Below, piece by piece: positions 55,771-64,000 of a stretch of DNA of 64,000 bases; the first letter of the stretch is position 1, and each line of letters starts with the position of its first letter. Below the pieces are notes generated by a model. It had not been told where the DNA came from and did not search any database. It saw nothing but the letters and a program-made list of their open reading frames with translations. The position numbers were made by a program, and so were the translations under genes. Origin of the DNA: Paenibacillus roseus (GTDB lineage Bacteria; Bacillota; Bacilli; Paenibacillales; Paenibacillaceae); contig NZ_JAELUP010000014.1 in the NCBI RefSeq assembly GCF_016424485.1, forward strand, positions 51,633 to 115,632, written 5' to 3'.

Positions 55771-56183
55771 TTTTCCGAGTCCTCCTTCTGGCAACGGATT
55801 TTCATAGCATTGCCACTGGTGATAGTTTGAGATGCTGCAAGGGCTTCCGGGGAGAAATAGAATGGCTCCGCTAGCTTCGAAACCCAGCCTAAAGCGAGCT
55901 CAATAGGACTTCCTTCAACAGCTGGAGGGCCATCGGCCCATTCTTCTTCCAGAGTGAACTGAATGCTATCTTCGTCCATTATTACAAACAAATCTGTGCC
56001 GTCATAATAAGGGTTTACTGTGTCTCCTTCCTGAAAAGTAAGAGCGACCCGTACTTGGTGTACGGGCCGCTCTTTTCCGTGAACTTGAATTTCCTTTTTT
56101 GCGATTGCTAGGAAGTGAATGTCTCCTTCGGGGTTGAAGGCTGTGTTGAGAATTGAAAGCAATTGACGATGTTTTATGTCCAT
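55767..56183 (-). CDS. Hypothetical protein, 138 aa
   Basis: ATG 56183 follows AAGGAGG. Strand-rich start (HFLAIAKKEIQVHGKERPVH, QVRVALTFQEGDTVNPYYDG) and a helical C-terminal part. No family is recognised. It is translated together with the next gene (TTGA overlap). Confidence 0.55.
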   Translation of the reverse strand: MDIKHRQLLSILNTAFNPEGDIHFLAIAKKEIQVHGKERPVHQVRVALTFQEGDTVNPYYDGTDLFVIMDEDSIQFTLEEEWADGPPAVEGSPIELALGWVSKLAEPFYFSPEALAASQTITSGNAMKIRCQKEDSEN

Positions 56184-56367
56184 AGTATCCTCCTTCAATG
56201 TATTCATGAATATAATATATAGATAAATACATTTTCATAACATTTTTGAATAACTTGAAGCGGTTTGATGTAAATGAGACGTTTTTTTTATATTCAGTAT
56301 ATTTGGTGGACTTTTTTTAAGAAAAGAGGTAATATAGATATACAATATTAGGGACGAGGTGTTGTGC

Positions 56368-57132
56368 GTGAAATTTGACTCAAGTATTCCTTTGTCAGAT
56401 AAAGAGAAGGGAAGACTAATAGAATCTATCTATAATGCATATAAAAATGATGTGCGTGAATTTCTTCTTGAATATGAGCTCGAAACGCACAACTGTGTAC
56501 ATTTTCTGAGATGGGACTTTACGAACACTAATATTATAAGGGGGTTTCAAAGCTCCCACTTCCAATGTTTAAAGGCGAAAAGAGGACCATGGAGATTCGT
56601 GTTGATTTACGACAAAGAGTCTGGATTTTTATACTCTCTTATGCGAGAAAAACGTTTTTTAGAATTACAGGGAAGAGTCAATAAAGATCGTGTTCATTAT
56701 GTTGATGCGCTCGCCTCATTAAATCATGATTTGGATGATTCTAGTAATATCGAGAGGGTATTTGCTCAAGATCTATTTGATATGGATGGTGCTCAATGGA
56801 GTGGTGAAGTCCAAACAGTATTGCAAGAACTAATTATGAGCATTGATGGTCCAATTAAGTATTACGGATTAATAACGTTTTCCTCTGAAAAGGATGAGAT
56901 AACTTCAGTTACAGCATATATTCCGACAACTGATTTAGGTATAGCACATCAAGAAAATTGGAATGAATATATTACCGCTGACTTTTCTAATACTTATGAA
57001 GAATCTGCTTTCCCGATTGATTCCGAAGATGATGATATACAAATTGGTTTGCGAGATGGAGTGGTTCCGCAACAAGAGGAAGACCTCGTTCAACCTAAAA
57101 CAGATGAACAAAAAGAGGATGATGAAGGATGA
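56368..57132 (+). CDS. DUF5986-like protein of a putative toxin-antitoxin pair
   Basis: 254 aa from GTG 56368 behind GAGGT; an in-frame GTG lies at 56359. PLSDKEKGRLIESIYNAYKN, VHFLRWDFTNTNIIRGFQSS, KRGPWRFVLIYDKESGFLYS and LMREKRFLELQ follow the DUF5986 pattern as I know it. It has an acidic tail. It lies 30 bases before an XRE-ImmA/IrrE gene, a pairing that suggests a toxin- or effector-type role under that repressor. Confidence 0.6.
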   Translation: MKFDSSIPLSDKEKGRLIESIYNAYKNDVREFLLEYELETHNCVHFLRWDFTNTNIIRGFQSSHFQCLKAKRGPWRFVLIYDKESGFLYSLMREKRFLELQGRVNKDRVHYVDALASLNHDLDDSSNIERVFAQDLFDMDGAQWSGEVQTVLQELIMSIDGPIKYYGLITFSSEKDEITSVTAYIPTTDLGIAHQENWNEYITADFSNTYEESAFPIDSEDDDIQIGLRDGVVPQQEEDLVQPKTDEQKEDDEG

Positions 57133-57162
57133 TTTCTAGACTTCTCTTGGGAGGAGTTCAAA

Positions 57163-58329
57163 ATGACAGTAACAAGGACTTTTAATGGCGATAGGCTGAA
57201 AGCCGCTCGGATATATAGGGGGAAAACTATTGCCGAGTTGGCTGAAGAGGTCGAGGTGACAAAGCAAGCAATTTCTCAATTTGAGAATGGAAAAACACCA
57301 GGGCTCGAAACTCTGTTAAGACTTATAAGTGCGTTAGGGTTCCCCCGTGATTATTTTTATGAACAAAACAGGAATGAGGCTCAAATTGGAAATACTTATT
57401 TTCGGGCCTTGCTTACATCCAAGAAAAAAGATCGGATGTCACAGATAGAAAAAATGAAAATCGTCGCTAGCATATATCATTTTTTGAATAAGTATGTTAA
57501 TTTTCCTAATCTAAACTTACCCAGTGACTCATATGACTTTAATGATATTGAGTCAATAGCCAGTCAGCTAAGACAATTTTGGGGAATAGGAGTAGATGAG
57601 CCGCTCACTAATATGGTGCGACTTCTCGAAAAAAACGGTATTATTGTAACCTCATTTTCTACTGATGGTGAGGGAATAGACGCCTTTAGCCAGCGGCAGC
57701 AAGTTGAGGGATGCGATTACTATTTTGTAGTCCTTGGAGAAGATAAGAGATCAGCAACAAGAAGGCAATTTGATGCGGCTCATGAACTTGGTCATATTAT
57801 ACTTCATGACTGGACTCATGACATTGAATCTCTGTCTCGTGAAGAATTTCGTCAAGTCGAGAATGAAGCAAACCAGTTTGCTGCTTCATTTTTGCTTCCA
57901 AAAGACGCTTTTATCAGGGATCTTATATATCCGAATAAGTTAGACTATTATGTAGAATTGAAGAAAAAATGGAGAGTTTCTGTTTCTGCGATGATTGTGC
58001 GTGCTTATCAGTTAAAGGTAATCAACAACAACCAATACCAAAATCTAATGAAGCAATTGTCGAAAAAAGGATGGAGGACGAAAGAGCCTCTAGACGACGT
58101 AATACAAATTCCCAAACCTACATTAATGAAAAAAGCGATTGAAATACTAATTATTAATCAAGTTATGACAGGGGAACAGATTGTTAGACAACTCTCTACT
58201 AACAATCTTAGCTTAAATAGTAGTGAAATTGAGGTATTGCTGGGGCTAGATAAGGGGACATTGGTAGATAAGAATCAAGGAAATCCTGTAGTAAGTATAA
58301 GGCAAAGTATAGGTCGAGAAATAGAGTGA
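57163..58329 (+). CDS. XRE repressor fused to ImmA/IrrE metalloprotease
   Basis: 388 aa, GGGAGGAG upstream. The N-terminal HTH is LKAARIYRGKTIAELAEEVE, VTKQAISQFENGKTPGLETL. The zinc protease motif is FDAAHELGHIIL (about 203-214), with a Glu ligand in ENEANQFAASFLLP. This COG2856 family includes regulators and antitoxins that cleave or bind partners. Here it probably represses or neutralises the DUF5986-like product. Confidence 0.88.
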   Translation: MTVTRTFNGDRLKAARIYRGKTIAELAEEVEVTKQAISQFENGKTPGLETLLRLISALGFPRDYFYEQNRNEAQIGNTYFRALLTSKKKDRMSQIEKMKIVASIYHFLNKYVNFPNLNLPSDSYDFNDIESIASQLRQFWGIGVDEPLTNMVRLLEKNGIIVTSFSTDGEGIDAFSQRQQVEGCDYYFVVLGEDKRSATRRQFDAAHELGHIILHDWTHDIESLSREEFRQVENEANQFAASFLLPKDAFIRDLIYPNKLDYYVELKKKWRVSVSAMIVRAYQLKVINNNQYQNLMKQLSKKGWRTKEPLDDVIQIPKPTLMKKAIEILIINQVMTGEQIVRQLSTNNLSLNSSEIEVLLGLDKGTLVDKNQGNPVVSIRQSIGREIE

Positions 58330-58422
58330 AGATGATGCGGGAGAATGACATACGTATGGTTAGAAGTGGAAGCTAATTAATCGGAATATTTTGTCGTGAA
58401 TTCAAAACAATCAAAATAAACG

Positions 58423-58468
58423 GAGCAAAATAACATGAATTGAACGAGACATTCGTGTTATTTTGCTC
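58423..58468. terminator. Bidirectional terminator
   Basis: GAGCAAAATAACATGAA and TTCGTGTTATTTTGCTC pair over 17 bp (one G-U). It separates the convergent ImmA and nuclease operons. Confidence 0.85.
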
Positions 58469-58504
58469 AATTGTCTGTCTCCGCTCTATTTGTATGTGTG
58501 AGAA

Positions 58505-59344
58505 CTATAGTATAATTGGTTGTACAATATATGTGTCTATATTTTTGTCATGAGAGCCTTTCTCTCTGGTAAAGCTTCTCTTAAAAGCATCAGCATTAGT
58601 TATAATTCTTTTATCGTCGTATATGAATAAGAAAAGATGTTCAACTTTGTAATGGAATGAGTCAGAGCCTAATTCCTCTGTCAAGTTTCGCTCAGTCATA
58701 TTAGAACGAGTACATTTTACTTCAATTGCTAAGTCGTACTCATCAATAAAAATATCATATCGCACGGGTCTATAGCCTGCATCGACTGTAACTTCAAGAC
58801 GAGCCTCTGGGAAAAGCGGCTTAATTAAAGAGTACAGAATGCGTTGGACATCGTATTCATTTCCAATTTGTATGCGATTCAGATCCTCGATTTTAATTTT
58901 GGCACTGCCATGAATATCATCCTGGTACATCGTTTTTAAATGCAAATGAAAGTTGGCTAAAATTCTCTTTATTATTAAGATAGCAGTGGGTTGATCAAAG
59001 GTATTATTTATCTTTTTAGAGTGAAGCCCATTCAAAATATCTTCTATAAGACTTTCAATAAATTTTACAGATTTTTCTATGGACTGCACTGATTCTTTTT
59101 TGATATCGCGGCGTCTTTGAGGCACACTAATAATTTGAGAGTGTAGAAGAAATGATTTTGCAATTTCATCATTTGAAAAAGAATTTTGTAGCTCTTTTTG
59201 AGTTGTATCGAACCATGAACTAATTTTATGTTCATTCTCTGGAATTTCATACATGTCCTGAATTACCTGTAATCCTCTTTCAACTAAATTGTTTAAGCGT
59301 GTTATAACCTCTTCTTTTTCATATCTAATTTCACTTATCGGCAT
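58505..59344 (-). CDS. PD-(D/E)XK nuclease, DpnII/MboI-like domain
   Basis: 279 aa, GGAGGAC upstream. The N-terminal 140 residues are helical. The nuclease part begins GNEYDVQRILYSLIKPLF (161-178), then VRYDIFIDEYDLAIEVKCTR with Asp197, Glu208 and Lys210 as the D-ExK set. This is the pattern of the DpnII/MboI-type REase domain found in defence loci. It lies 25 bases after the ATPase gene on the same strand, forming a two-gene operon. Confidence 0.78.
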   Translation of the reverse strand: MPISEIRYEKEEVITRLNNLVERGLQVIQDMYEIPENEHKISSWFDTTQKELQNSFSNDEIAKSFLLHSQIISVPQRRRDIKKESVQSIEKSVKFIESLIEDILNGLHSKKINNTFDQPTAILIIKRILANFHLHLKTMYQDDIHGSAKIKIEDLNRIQIGNEYDVQRILYSLIKPLFPEARLEVTVDAGYRPVRYDIFIDEYDLAIEVKCTRSNMTERNLTEELGSDSFHYKVEHLFLFIYDDKRIITNADAFKRSFTREKGSHDKNIDTYIVQPIIL

Positions 59345-59369
59345 AGTAGTCCTCCAATTAATTCCTCAT

Positions 59370-60578
59370 TCAATGCATTCCCCAACGAAGATAGAATAAA
59401 AACAATGGTTCTAAGACATAGAGCATCTCATCTTTCCATTCAAACACTTGATAAATTGAACCGCTTGTATCTATTATTGTTTGAGTTTGTTCAATGGCTG
59501 ATTTAATTTTATTCTTATCTGGCTTACTTGGATGATTACCTAATATTTCGTCAAATCTCGATTTTAAACTATCTAAGCTTAGAGCAGTTGATGGGGGATC
59601 TATAGCTATAGCCTTTAGAAGCAAATCATAGATGTCCGCTTCCTCACCATCATGTATCGAGAATGTCTTACGTTTTTGTCCCCGAGTAGATGGACCTGAT
59701 TTTAAGCGTTTAACAATATCTTTATATGGAAGGTTTGTGGTAGTTGCTCTAAATGCAGTTTGTAACGTAGATGGATCCTCAATTTTAATGATGCTCATAT
59801 TATTATCAATATCCAAAAGTAAGCATAAATTTAAGCATATCGATTGCATTAATTGTGGTGAAGTGAGACTTTCCGCTGCCAGAGTTTCTACAAGTTTAGG
59901 ATCTATGGTAATTCCTAAGGCATCGAATCCTGTAACCGCAATTTTTTGAAGAGCATCTGGCTTCCAAGGTTCAATATTAATCAAACTTAACCTTCCACTC
60001 AAATCTGGGTTTTTTCGTATAGCATCATCTGCTCTATGCGGCAATGAAATGGCAATTGCGGGAAATTCTTTTCGAATGGCATCTTTTAATTGTTGAGCAA
60101 TTTCCAGTTGTATTTCCTCGGAAGCATAGTGAAAATCATCTAATACAAGTACTAAGTTATTCTGTTTGAAGTATTCAATGACTTGGTCTTTTCCAGTGAT
60201 GAATTTCTCCTTCATTGAGGATAAGATTGATTGGGAGACACCAGGAAGGCGGTCTCCTACTGTTGAAGTTGTTTGAACTTGTTCTCCTTCTATGGATAGA
60301 CCGACTTTATTGGCTACCGTCACCCAAAAGGGATGAGAGTATTTAAAATCACTTCCCGTCAGAGACACAATATTGTCTTGCCCTATAACTTTTTCACATA
60401 AGACTGTTTTTCCGGCTTTAGAAGGTCCAATTACTGAAGTTAGAAAACCAGAAGTATTAAGAGCTTGTCTCAAGCGAAATTCATAAGAATACGAGAATTC
60501 GGAAGATGTACGAGATATGTATGTGTGTTCTGGAAATGAACCAGGCTTAAAAACGTCATTTGCCTTTAATTCTCTCAT
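59370..60578 (-). CDS. P-loop ATPase (STAND/AAA-like) of a two-gene defence candidate
   Basis: 402 aa. Walker A GPSKAGKT (51-58) and Walker B LVLVLDDFH (142-150) are clear. GRLSLINIEPWKPDALQKIA and LTSPQLMQSICLNLCLLLDI are arrangements seen in STAND/MalT-type ATPases. A winged-helix-like C-terminus ends YVLEPLFLFYLRW. It may sense infection and license the downstream nuclease. No named system is recognised. Confidence 0.78.
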   Translation of the reverse strand: MRELKANDVFKPGSFPEHTYISRTSSEFSYSYEFRLRQALNTSGFLTSVIGPSKAGKTVLCEKVIGQDNIVSLTGSDFKYSHPFWVTVANKVGLSIEGEQVQTTSTVGDRLPGVSQSILSSMKEKFITGKDQVIEYFKQNNLVLVLDDFHYASEEIQLEIAQQLKDAIRKEFPAIAISLPHRADDAIRKNPDLSGRLSLINIEPWKPDALQKIAVTGFDALGITIDPKLVETLAAESLTSPQLMQSICLNLCLLLDIDNNMSIIKIEDPSTLQTAFRATTTNLPYKDIVKRLKSGPSTRGQKRKTFSIHDGEEADIYDLLLKAIAIDPPSTALSLDSLKSRFDEILGNHPSKPDKNKIKSAIEQTQTIIDTSGSIYQVFEWKDEMLYVLEPLFLFYLRWGMH

Positions 60579-61101
60579 GTTACCACTCCTTTTTAATTAT
60601 TATAGGGCTTTTTTGGTTAACTTTAAACCTTTCTTCTCAAAATGATTTGATTAGGGCTATAATGTGGTTTTAGTAACAAAATAATGACCTTTTTAGAGCT
60701 TATATATTGAATTGATTATTTTAACATGCTCAGTTTGAGCTAGGAAAGTTGCTTTCGTAAATTTCACCCTATCGATACATGCTGATCTTAGTTTAACCTT
60801 CACCATAAGCAGTTCCGCCGAACAATAGCATCAAGCCGCGGCTCACAATTTTGAATGCTTGTCCATACAAAACCACAACCTTTAGTGTGAAGTTCATCAC
60901 CAGTTAGTAGGTCGACTCAAGCAATTTATGGTGCATGGGTCAATGTTATTATTACTTTAGTGTGACAAAGAATTTACGGTTTCAATATAATAAATGTGGA
61001 AAAAATCCTGTTATAACAACGAAAATTAAATTTGCGAAGAGCGCCGTAAATGTCTTAATATAATTATATAAGAGCAGTGTGACACGCTTGGAGGAGAGCG
61101 T
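60579..61101. other. Divergent promoter region, 523 bases, no gene
   Basis: Minus-strand promoter TTTAAA (60627-60622), 17 bp, TATAAT (60604-60599) serves the ATPase operon. On the + strand GTGACA (60962-60967), 18 bp, TATAAT (60986-60991) could serve the gene at 61102. The middle holds no gene or clear repeat. Confidence 0.5.
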
Positions 61102-62673
61102 ATGTTGGATTACTTAACCTTTATAAAGAATGAGATTGAAATGCAAGGATATTTAACAGCCCAAGAATTAAATCAGAAATTGTCTGAGAGATTTCATATT
61201 ACTTCTGCAAACTGTAGAAAAATTGTTCAACGCATGACAGCTAGTGGAAAAATCAACTCAACTTCTCCAATTACTTTTGGAAATAATCAGTACGTATACT
61301 TTACTCGGCCATTAAACAAATCTGCCATTAAGCATATTACAAAGAAACATCGGCCTTCTCTATATCGACTTATCGTTACTCTTGAAAGTTCACTTGGGGT
61401 TCTTTCGTATTATGAGGCTTTGAAGGTTACATCAAGCCCATTGGACAGAGAGAAAACAAAAATGGATCATTTAGATCGTATTATTCAAGATTTACTTCAT
61501 TTAGGTTTCATTATGGAATTACAAACTTATAACAGTGTAACTTATATTATAGATAAGCTACATGGAGTAAATTGGCCATCAGTTGTGAAAAGTCATGAGA
61601 GCAAGATGAAGTTAGATTGCATGTTTATTAGAGATGTGCTCCTCTGGTTGAAAAAACATAATTTGATTAACCGTGAAGAAGTTGTTTATCGGAGTAAGGA
61701 TGAACTTTCTAAAGGGGCTCAGCACAATAATTTTGTTTGGGATGCCTTTTCCTATTCATCTGCCACAGGAATAACTAATGACCGAGAGGATATTAAGAAC
61801 ACACTTGTTGTTCTAGATATTCAATTGAGTAGACCTTACTCCCAACATGATCTAGACGGGTTTTATAATCGAGTTCAGGGAGTAATTTGCAGCTCACTAA
61901 GCAGAAAAAGAAAGGTAATGCCAATCATCATTATAAATGATATAACGGACACTGGCGTGCAAAATCGAATTAGAAAGCTTGGTTTCTTGTCATTTCATCT
62001 TGGCACGATTTATGGGGAACGCATATATGAGATCTTGAAGGGCTTGGATAAAATAAATGATTTTTTTAGATTCCAGTCACATCCTGCAGAAGTCATTTCA
62101 GAAGTAACAAATATATTGGAAAACTTGAGGGAATCAGGTCAAGAGACAAACTTGCAGAATTTAAAAGGGGATCTTTTTGAAGTTCTGATGTATTCGGTGT
62201 TTCGCAGAATTATCGGTGAAGGATACATTGAACAGAATGTTATCTTAAAAGAAAAGGATTCTGAAGGCAAGGTAGAATATTATGAGTACGATTTGATTAT
62301 CCAAAAAGGTGCCCCTAGAGAACGGATTGTTTTTGAATTAAAGGGCTATAAAGGGAGTAGCGAAATAAAGCTCGGGGACCAAAATTCCAAAAATACTGTA
62401 CGGTGGTTTTTCAGAAGAACACTCCAGTTTGCCAAGAGATATTACAATGATACTGATAAAACTAATCAACATCCTTTGAAGGCATGCTACATTACAACGG
62501 CTCGATTTTCTGACGACGCTTTGGAAGCTCTCACAAAACTAAATGAGAGCAATTTAAAGCCTGCCATGCTAGATGTTTATTATGATGGTCAGAAGCTAAG
62601 AAGTCTCATGAAAGAACGGGAATATACTCATGAGTTGGACATATTAGAGAAGTATTATTTAGAACAGAATTAG
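61102..62673 (+). CDS. Winged-helix plus PD-(D/E)XK nuclease-like protein
   Basis: 523 aa, GGAGGAG upstream. Residues of about 1-75 look like a winged helix (FIKNEIEMQGYLTAQELNQK, RKIVQRMTASGKINSTSP). The C-terminal third has GDLFEVLMYSVFRRIIGEG, EYDLIIQKGAPRERIVFELK and a following GYK, giving the D-ExK nuclease pattern with a helix E upstream. The middle is an unrecognised alpha/beta region. It pairs with an HNH gene, so a restriction-like system is plausible. Confidence 0.68.
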   Translation: MLDYLTFIKNEIEMQGYLTAQELNQKLSERFHITSANCRKIVQRMTASGKINSTSPITFGNNQYVYFTRPLNKSAIKHITKKHRPSLYRLIVTLESSLGVLSYYEALKVTSSPLDREKTKMDHLDRIIQDLLHLGFIMELQTYNSVTYIIDKLHGVNWPSVVKSHESKMKLDCMFIRDVLLWLKKHNLINREEVVYRSKDELSKGAQHNNFVWDAFSYSSATGITNDREDIKNTLVVLDIQLSRPYSQHDLDGFYNRVQGVICSSLSRKRKVMPIIIINDITDTGVQNRIRKLGFLSFHLGTIYGERIYEILKGLDKINDFFRFQSHPAEVISEVTNILENLRESGQETNLQNLKGDLFEVLMYSVFRRIIGEGYIEQNVILKEKDSEGKVEYYEYDLIIQKGAPRERIVFELKGYKGSSEIKLGDQNSKNTVRWFFRRTLQFAKRYYNDTDKTNQHPLKACYITTARFSDDALEALTKLNESNLKPAMLDVYYDGQKLRSLMKEREYTHELDILEKYYLEQN

Positions 62674-62753
62674 TTTCACCATTCTAGAAGGCAGCTTAGA
62701 TCCATTAATTGTTAAAAGATGAAAGTGACTATCTCAATATTATAGGTGAGGAC

Positions 62754-63575
62754 ATGACTAAACATTTTTCGTTCGCATATTTGGAATCGTATTGGTTGGC
62801 AGGAACCACAATCGGGGAGTTTTATGAAGATAGTAATTTGCTTCTATCAGAATTTTGGAGAGATTCAAAACATCAACTACTGCCCAGAATATTTAAGCCA
62901 CACAAATGGACTATTATGCATGAATGGATAGTTTATGTGTTCAACTTCCATCACTGGTATGCTGAGAGACACTTTGAACAAAGAGATATTTTTAGTATGG
63001 AGTCGAAGATTGTGGAGGATGCGGGGGTTCTATTATCAGAACATCCAGATTTTGAATTGTTGAATGAGTGCAATTTTTGTGGTGGATGCGCAGAATGCTC
63101 TAAATATATGGAAATTAATAAAGAAATCAGATATGTTTGGGATGATTCTGTCCTATCTCTTGTGCATACTGTCTTTCATTTGTTTATGAGTAATAAGAAG
63201 TTTTTAAGGGATTTTAATGAATACATTTCAGAATGTATCAAATCAGACATCAATTCATTGATGATAGAAAATCATGAACATGTTGTTAATGGGAAGATTC
63301 GTAGAGTCTCATGGCCCAAATGGCTTGAGAGGGCTATAATTTTTCGTGATAAGGGCGTTTGTTCCATTTGTAGAAAAGATGTTTCAGGGACACTTAATTT
63401 AGAAAATAAATATGCAATAGATCATATTGTACCAATAGCAAGTTACGGAAACAATGACCCTACAAACTTACAATTACTGTGCTGGGTATGCAACGGAATA
63501 AAGAGTAATAAATCTAGTGAAACTAATAATATAGACATTCCCTTATGGAATGTTGAATCTTATATGATAACTTAG
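62754..63575 (+). CDS. HNH endonuclease
   Basis: 273 aa from ATG 62754, with AGGTGAGG upstream; an in-frame TTG at 62709 has no such site. The C-terminal HNH is clear: RDKGVCSICRKDVSG, YAIDHIVPIASYGNNDPTNL and QLLCWVCNGIKSNKS, with paired CxxC motifs and the DH-N-N core. The N-terminal 170 residues are helical with another CxxCxxC-type cluster (CNFCGGCAEC). It follows the winged-helix nuclease by 80 bases. Confidence 0.82.
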   Translation: MTKHFSFAYLESYWLAGTTIGEFYEDSNLLLSEFWRDSKHQLLPRIFKPHKWTIMHEWIVYVFNFHHWYAERHFEQRDIFSMESKIVEDAGVLLSEHPDFELLNECNFCGGCAECSKYMEINKEIRYVWDDSVLSLVHTVFHLFMSNKKFLRDFNEYISECIKSDINSLMIENHEHVVNGKIRRVSWPKWLERAIIFRDKGVCSICRKDVSGTLNLENKYAIDHIVPIASYGNNDPTNLQLLCWVCNGIKSNKSSETNNIDIPLWNVESYMIT

Positions 63576-64000
63576 CCTACACAATAATTGAAACGGCAAT
63601 TTCTGAATTACTATACCATTGGCATGGGTAAGTACTTCGCATTAAGCTGGAGTTCGTTTAATACTATAGAAAGATGCTACTTTGTGTTAGAAGTGTATTT
63701 TTAAATTAATACGTTATGCAATCTCTCCAAACATCCGAATCATCACGCAGCGGCGAATTGTGGTTTTGCATAGCCACGGCTCGCTTGGACCGAAGCGAAA
63801 GCGGAGGGAGCACGACATTCAAATCTATACTAAGGTTGTCATCATAGGAAACCTGTTCCGGCCGTCAACCCTCCCTCCGTCGGGATTTCGAGCAAATGAA
63901 TGGATTTGAGCAACGGCGTGTAATGCTCCCCAATGTCAAGACACGATTTTCTGAGGAATAAGTTAATCCTCCTTGTCGTGTAGTCTAGCAATTTAGGATG
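63576..64000. other. Window end without a gene
   Basis: No open frame is supported on either strand. CGGAGGGAG (near 63806) and CTCCCTCCG (near 63871) form a spaced inverted repeat. The composition shifts to higher GC after about 63,730. The final stretch could be the end of an insertion sequence or element, but no terminal repeat can be confirmed. Confidence 0.35.

Noticed and set aside
1..64000. tRNA or rRNA genes
   Set aside because: I scanned for cloverleaf-like GGTTCGAATCC-type motifs and rRNA landmarks and found none that I could support.
63700..64000. Insertion sequence end
   Set aside because: There is a composition change and a small inverted repeat, but no transposase frame or terminal inverted repeat that can be confirmed before the window ends.

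Overview
The window looks like a chromosome segment of a spore-forming Firmicute, most likely Paenibacillaceae (Paenibacillus or Brevibacillus). That placement is inference from roughly 50% GC coding DNA, strong AGGAGG-type ribosome binding sites, frequent TTG/GTG starts, secreted proteins with copper-amine-oxidase-like N-terminal domains, and PBSX-like phage genes. No rRNA, tRNA, cas operon or clear housekeeping gene is visible, so the whole window is accessory DNA.

Positions 1 to about 38,060 are most of a contractile-tailed (myophage-type) prophage read left to right. The window opens inside a DnaB-type helicase gene. Early and middle genes follow: a RusA-type resolvase, an HNH nuclease, zinc-finger proteins, an ASCH protein and an ArpU-type regulator. 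A late control region at 7.27-7.85 kb comes next, then ParB-domain proteins and two DNA methyltransferases of different chemistry. The packaging and head genes run from 11.3 to 21.3 kb: small and large terminase, portal, minor head protein fused to an ADP-ribosyltransferase domain, scaffold, decoration protein and major capsid protein. The tail genes run from 21.5 to 36.4 kb: sheath, tube, frameshifted chaperone, 1091-aa tape measure, LysM and hub proteins, baseplate genes and a 949-aa fibre. Holin and an M15 endolysin end the late operon at 37.9 kb. A two-gene patch of cargo and a type I toxin-antitoxin-like locus sit inside the tail operon at 27.4-29.2 kb.

The most notable element is just after the endolysin. 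A + strand unit of about 110 nt (37,916-38,059) has its own promoter and terminator and carries one copy of a type I-C-like CRISPR repeat, with no array and no cas genes. This is the layout expected of an RNA anti-CRISPR (solitary repeat unit).

Positions 38.05-43.5 kb hold what looks like the lysogeny or moron region: an unknown 436-aa protein, a tyrosine recombinase, several small genes, an array of six TTAATTAA-like sites at exact 21-bp spacing, a divergent repressor region, and two stand-alone LexA-type DNA-binding domains behind a LexA-box-like operator. A large serine recombinase and two truncated recombinase relatives occupy 43.5-45.8 kb and probably mark an element boundary.

Positions 45.8-56.2 kb resemble an integrated plasmid-like element, mostly on the minus strand: DUF960, RadC with a leader peptide, a primase/helicase-like ATPase, a protein with an acidic tail, a ribbon-helix-helix-like protein next to a cluster of palindromes, and a possible replication protein. 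A repeated element (GCGAAAGTA followed by G/C-CG) lies upstream of three of these genes.

Positions 56.3-63.6 kb form an AT-richer island that looks like defence genes: a DUF5986-like/XRE-ImmA pair, an ATPase plus PD-(D/E)XK nuclease pair, and a winged-helix/PD-(D/E)XK protein followed by an HNH nuclease. The last 425 bases hold no gene that I can support.
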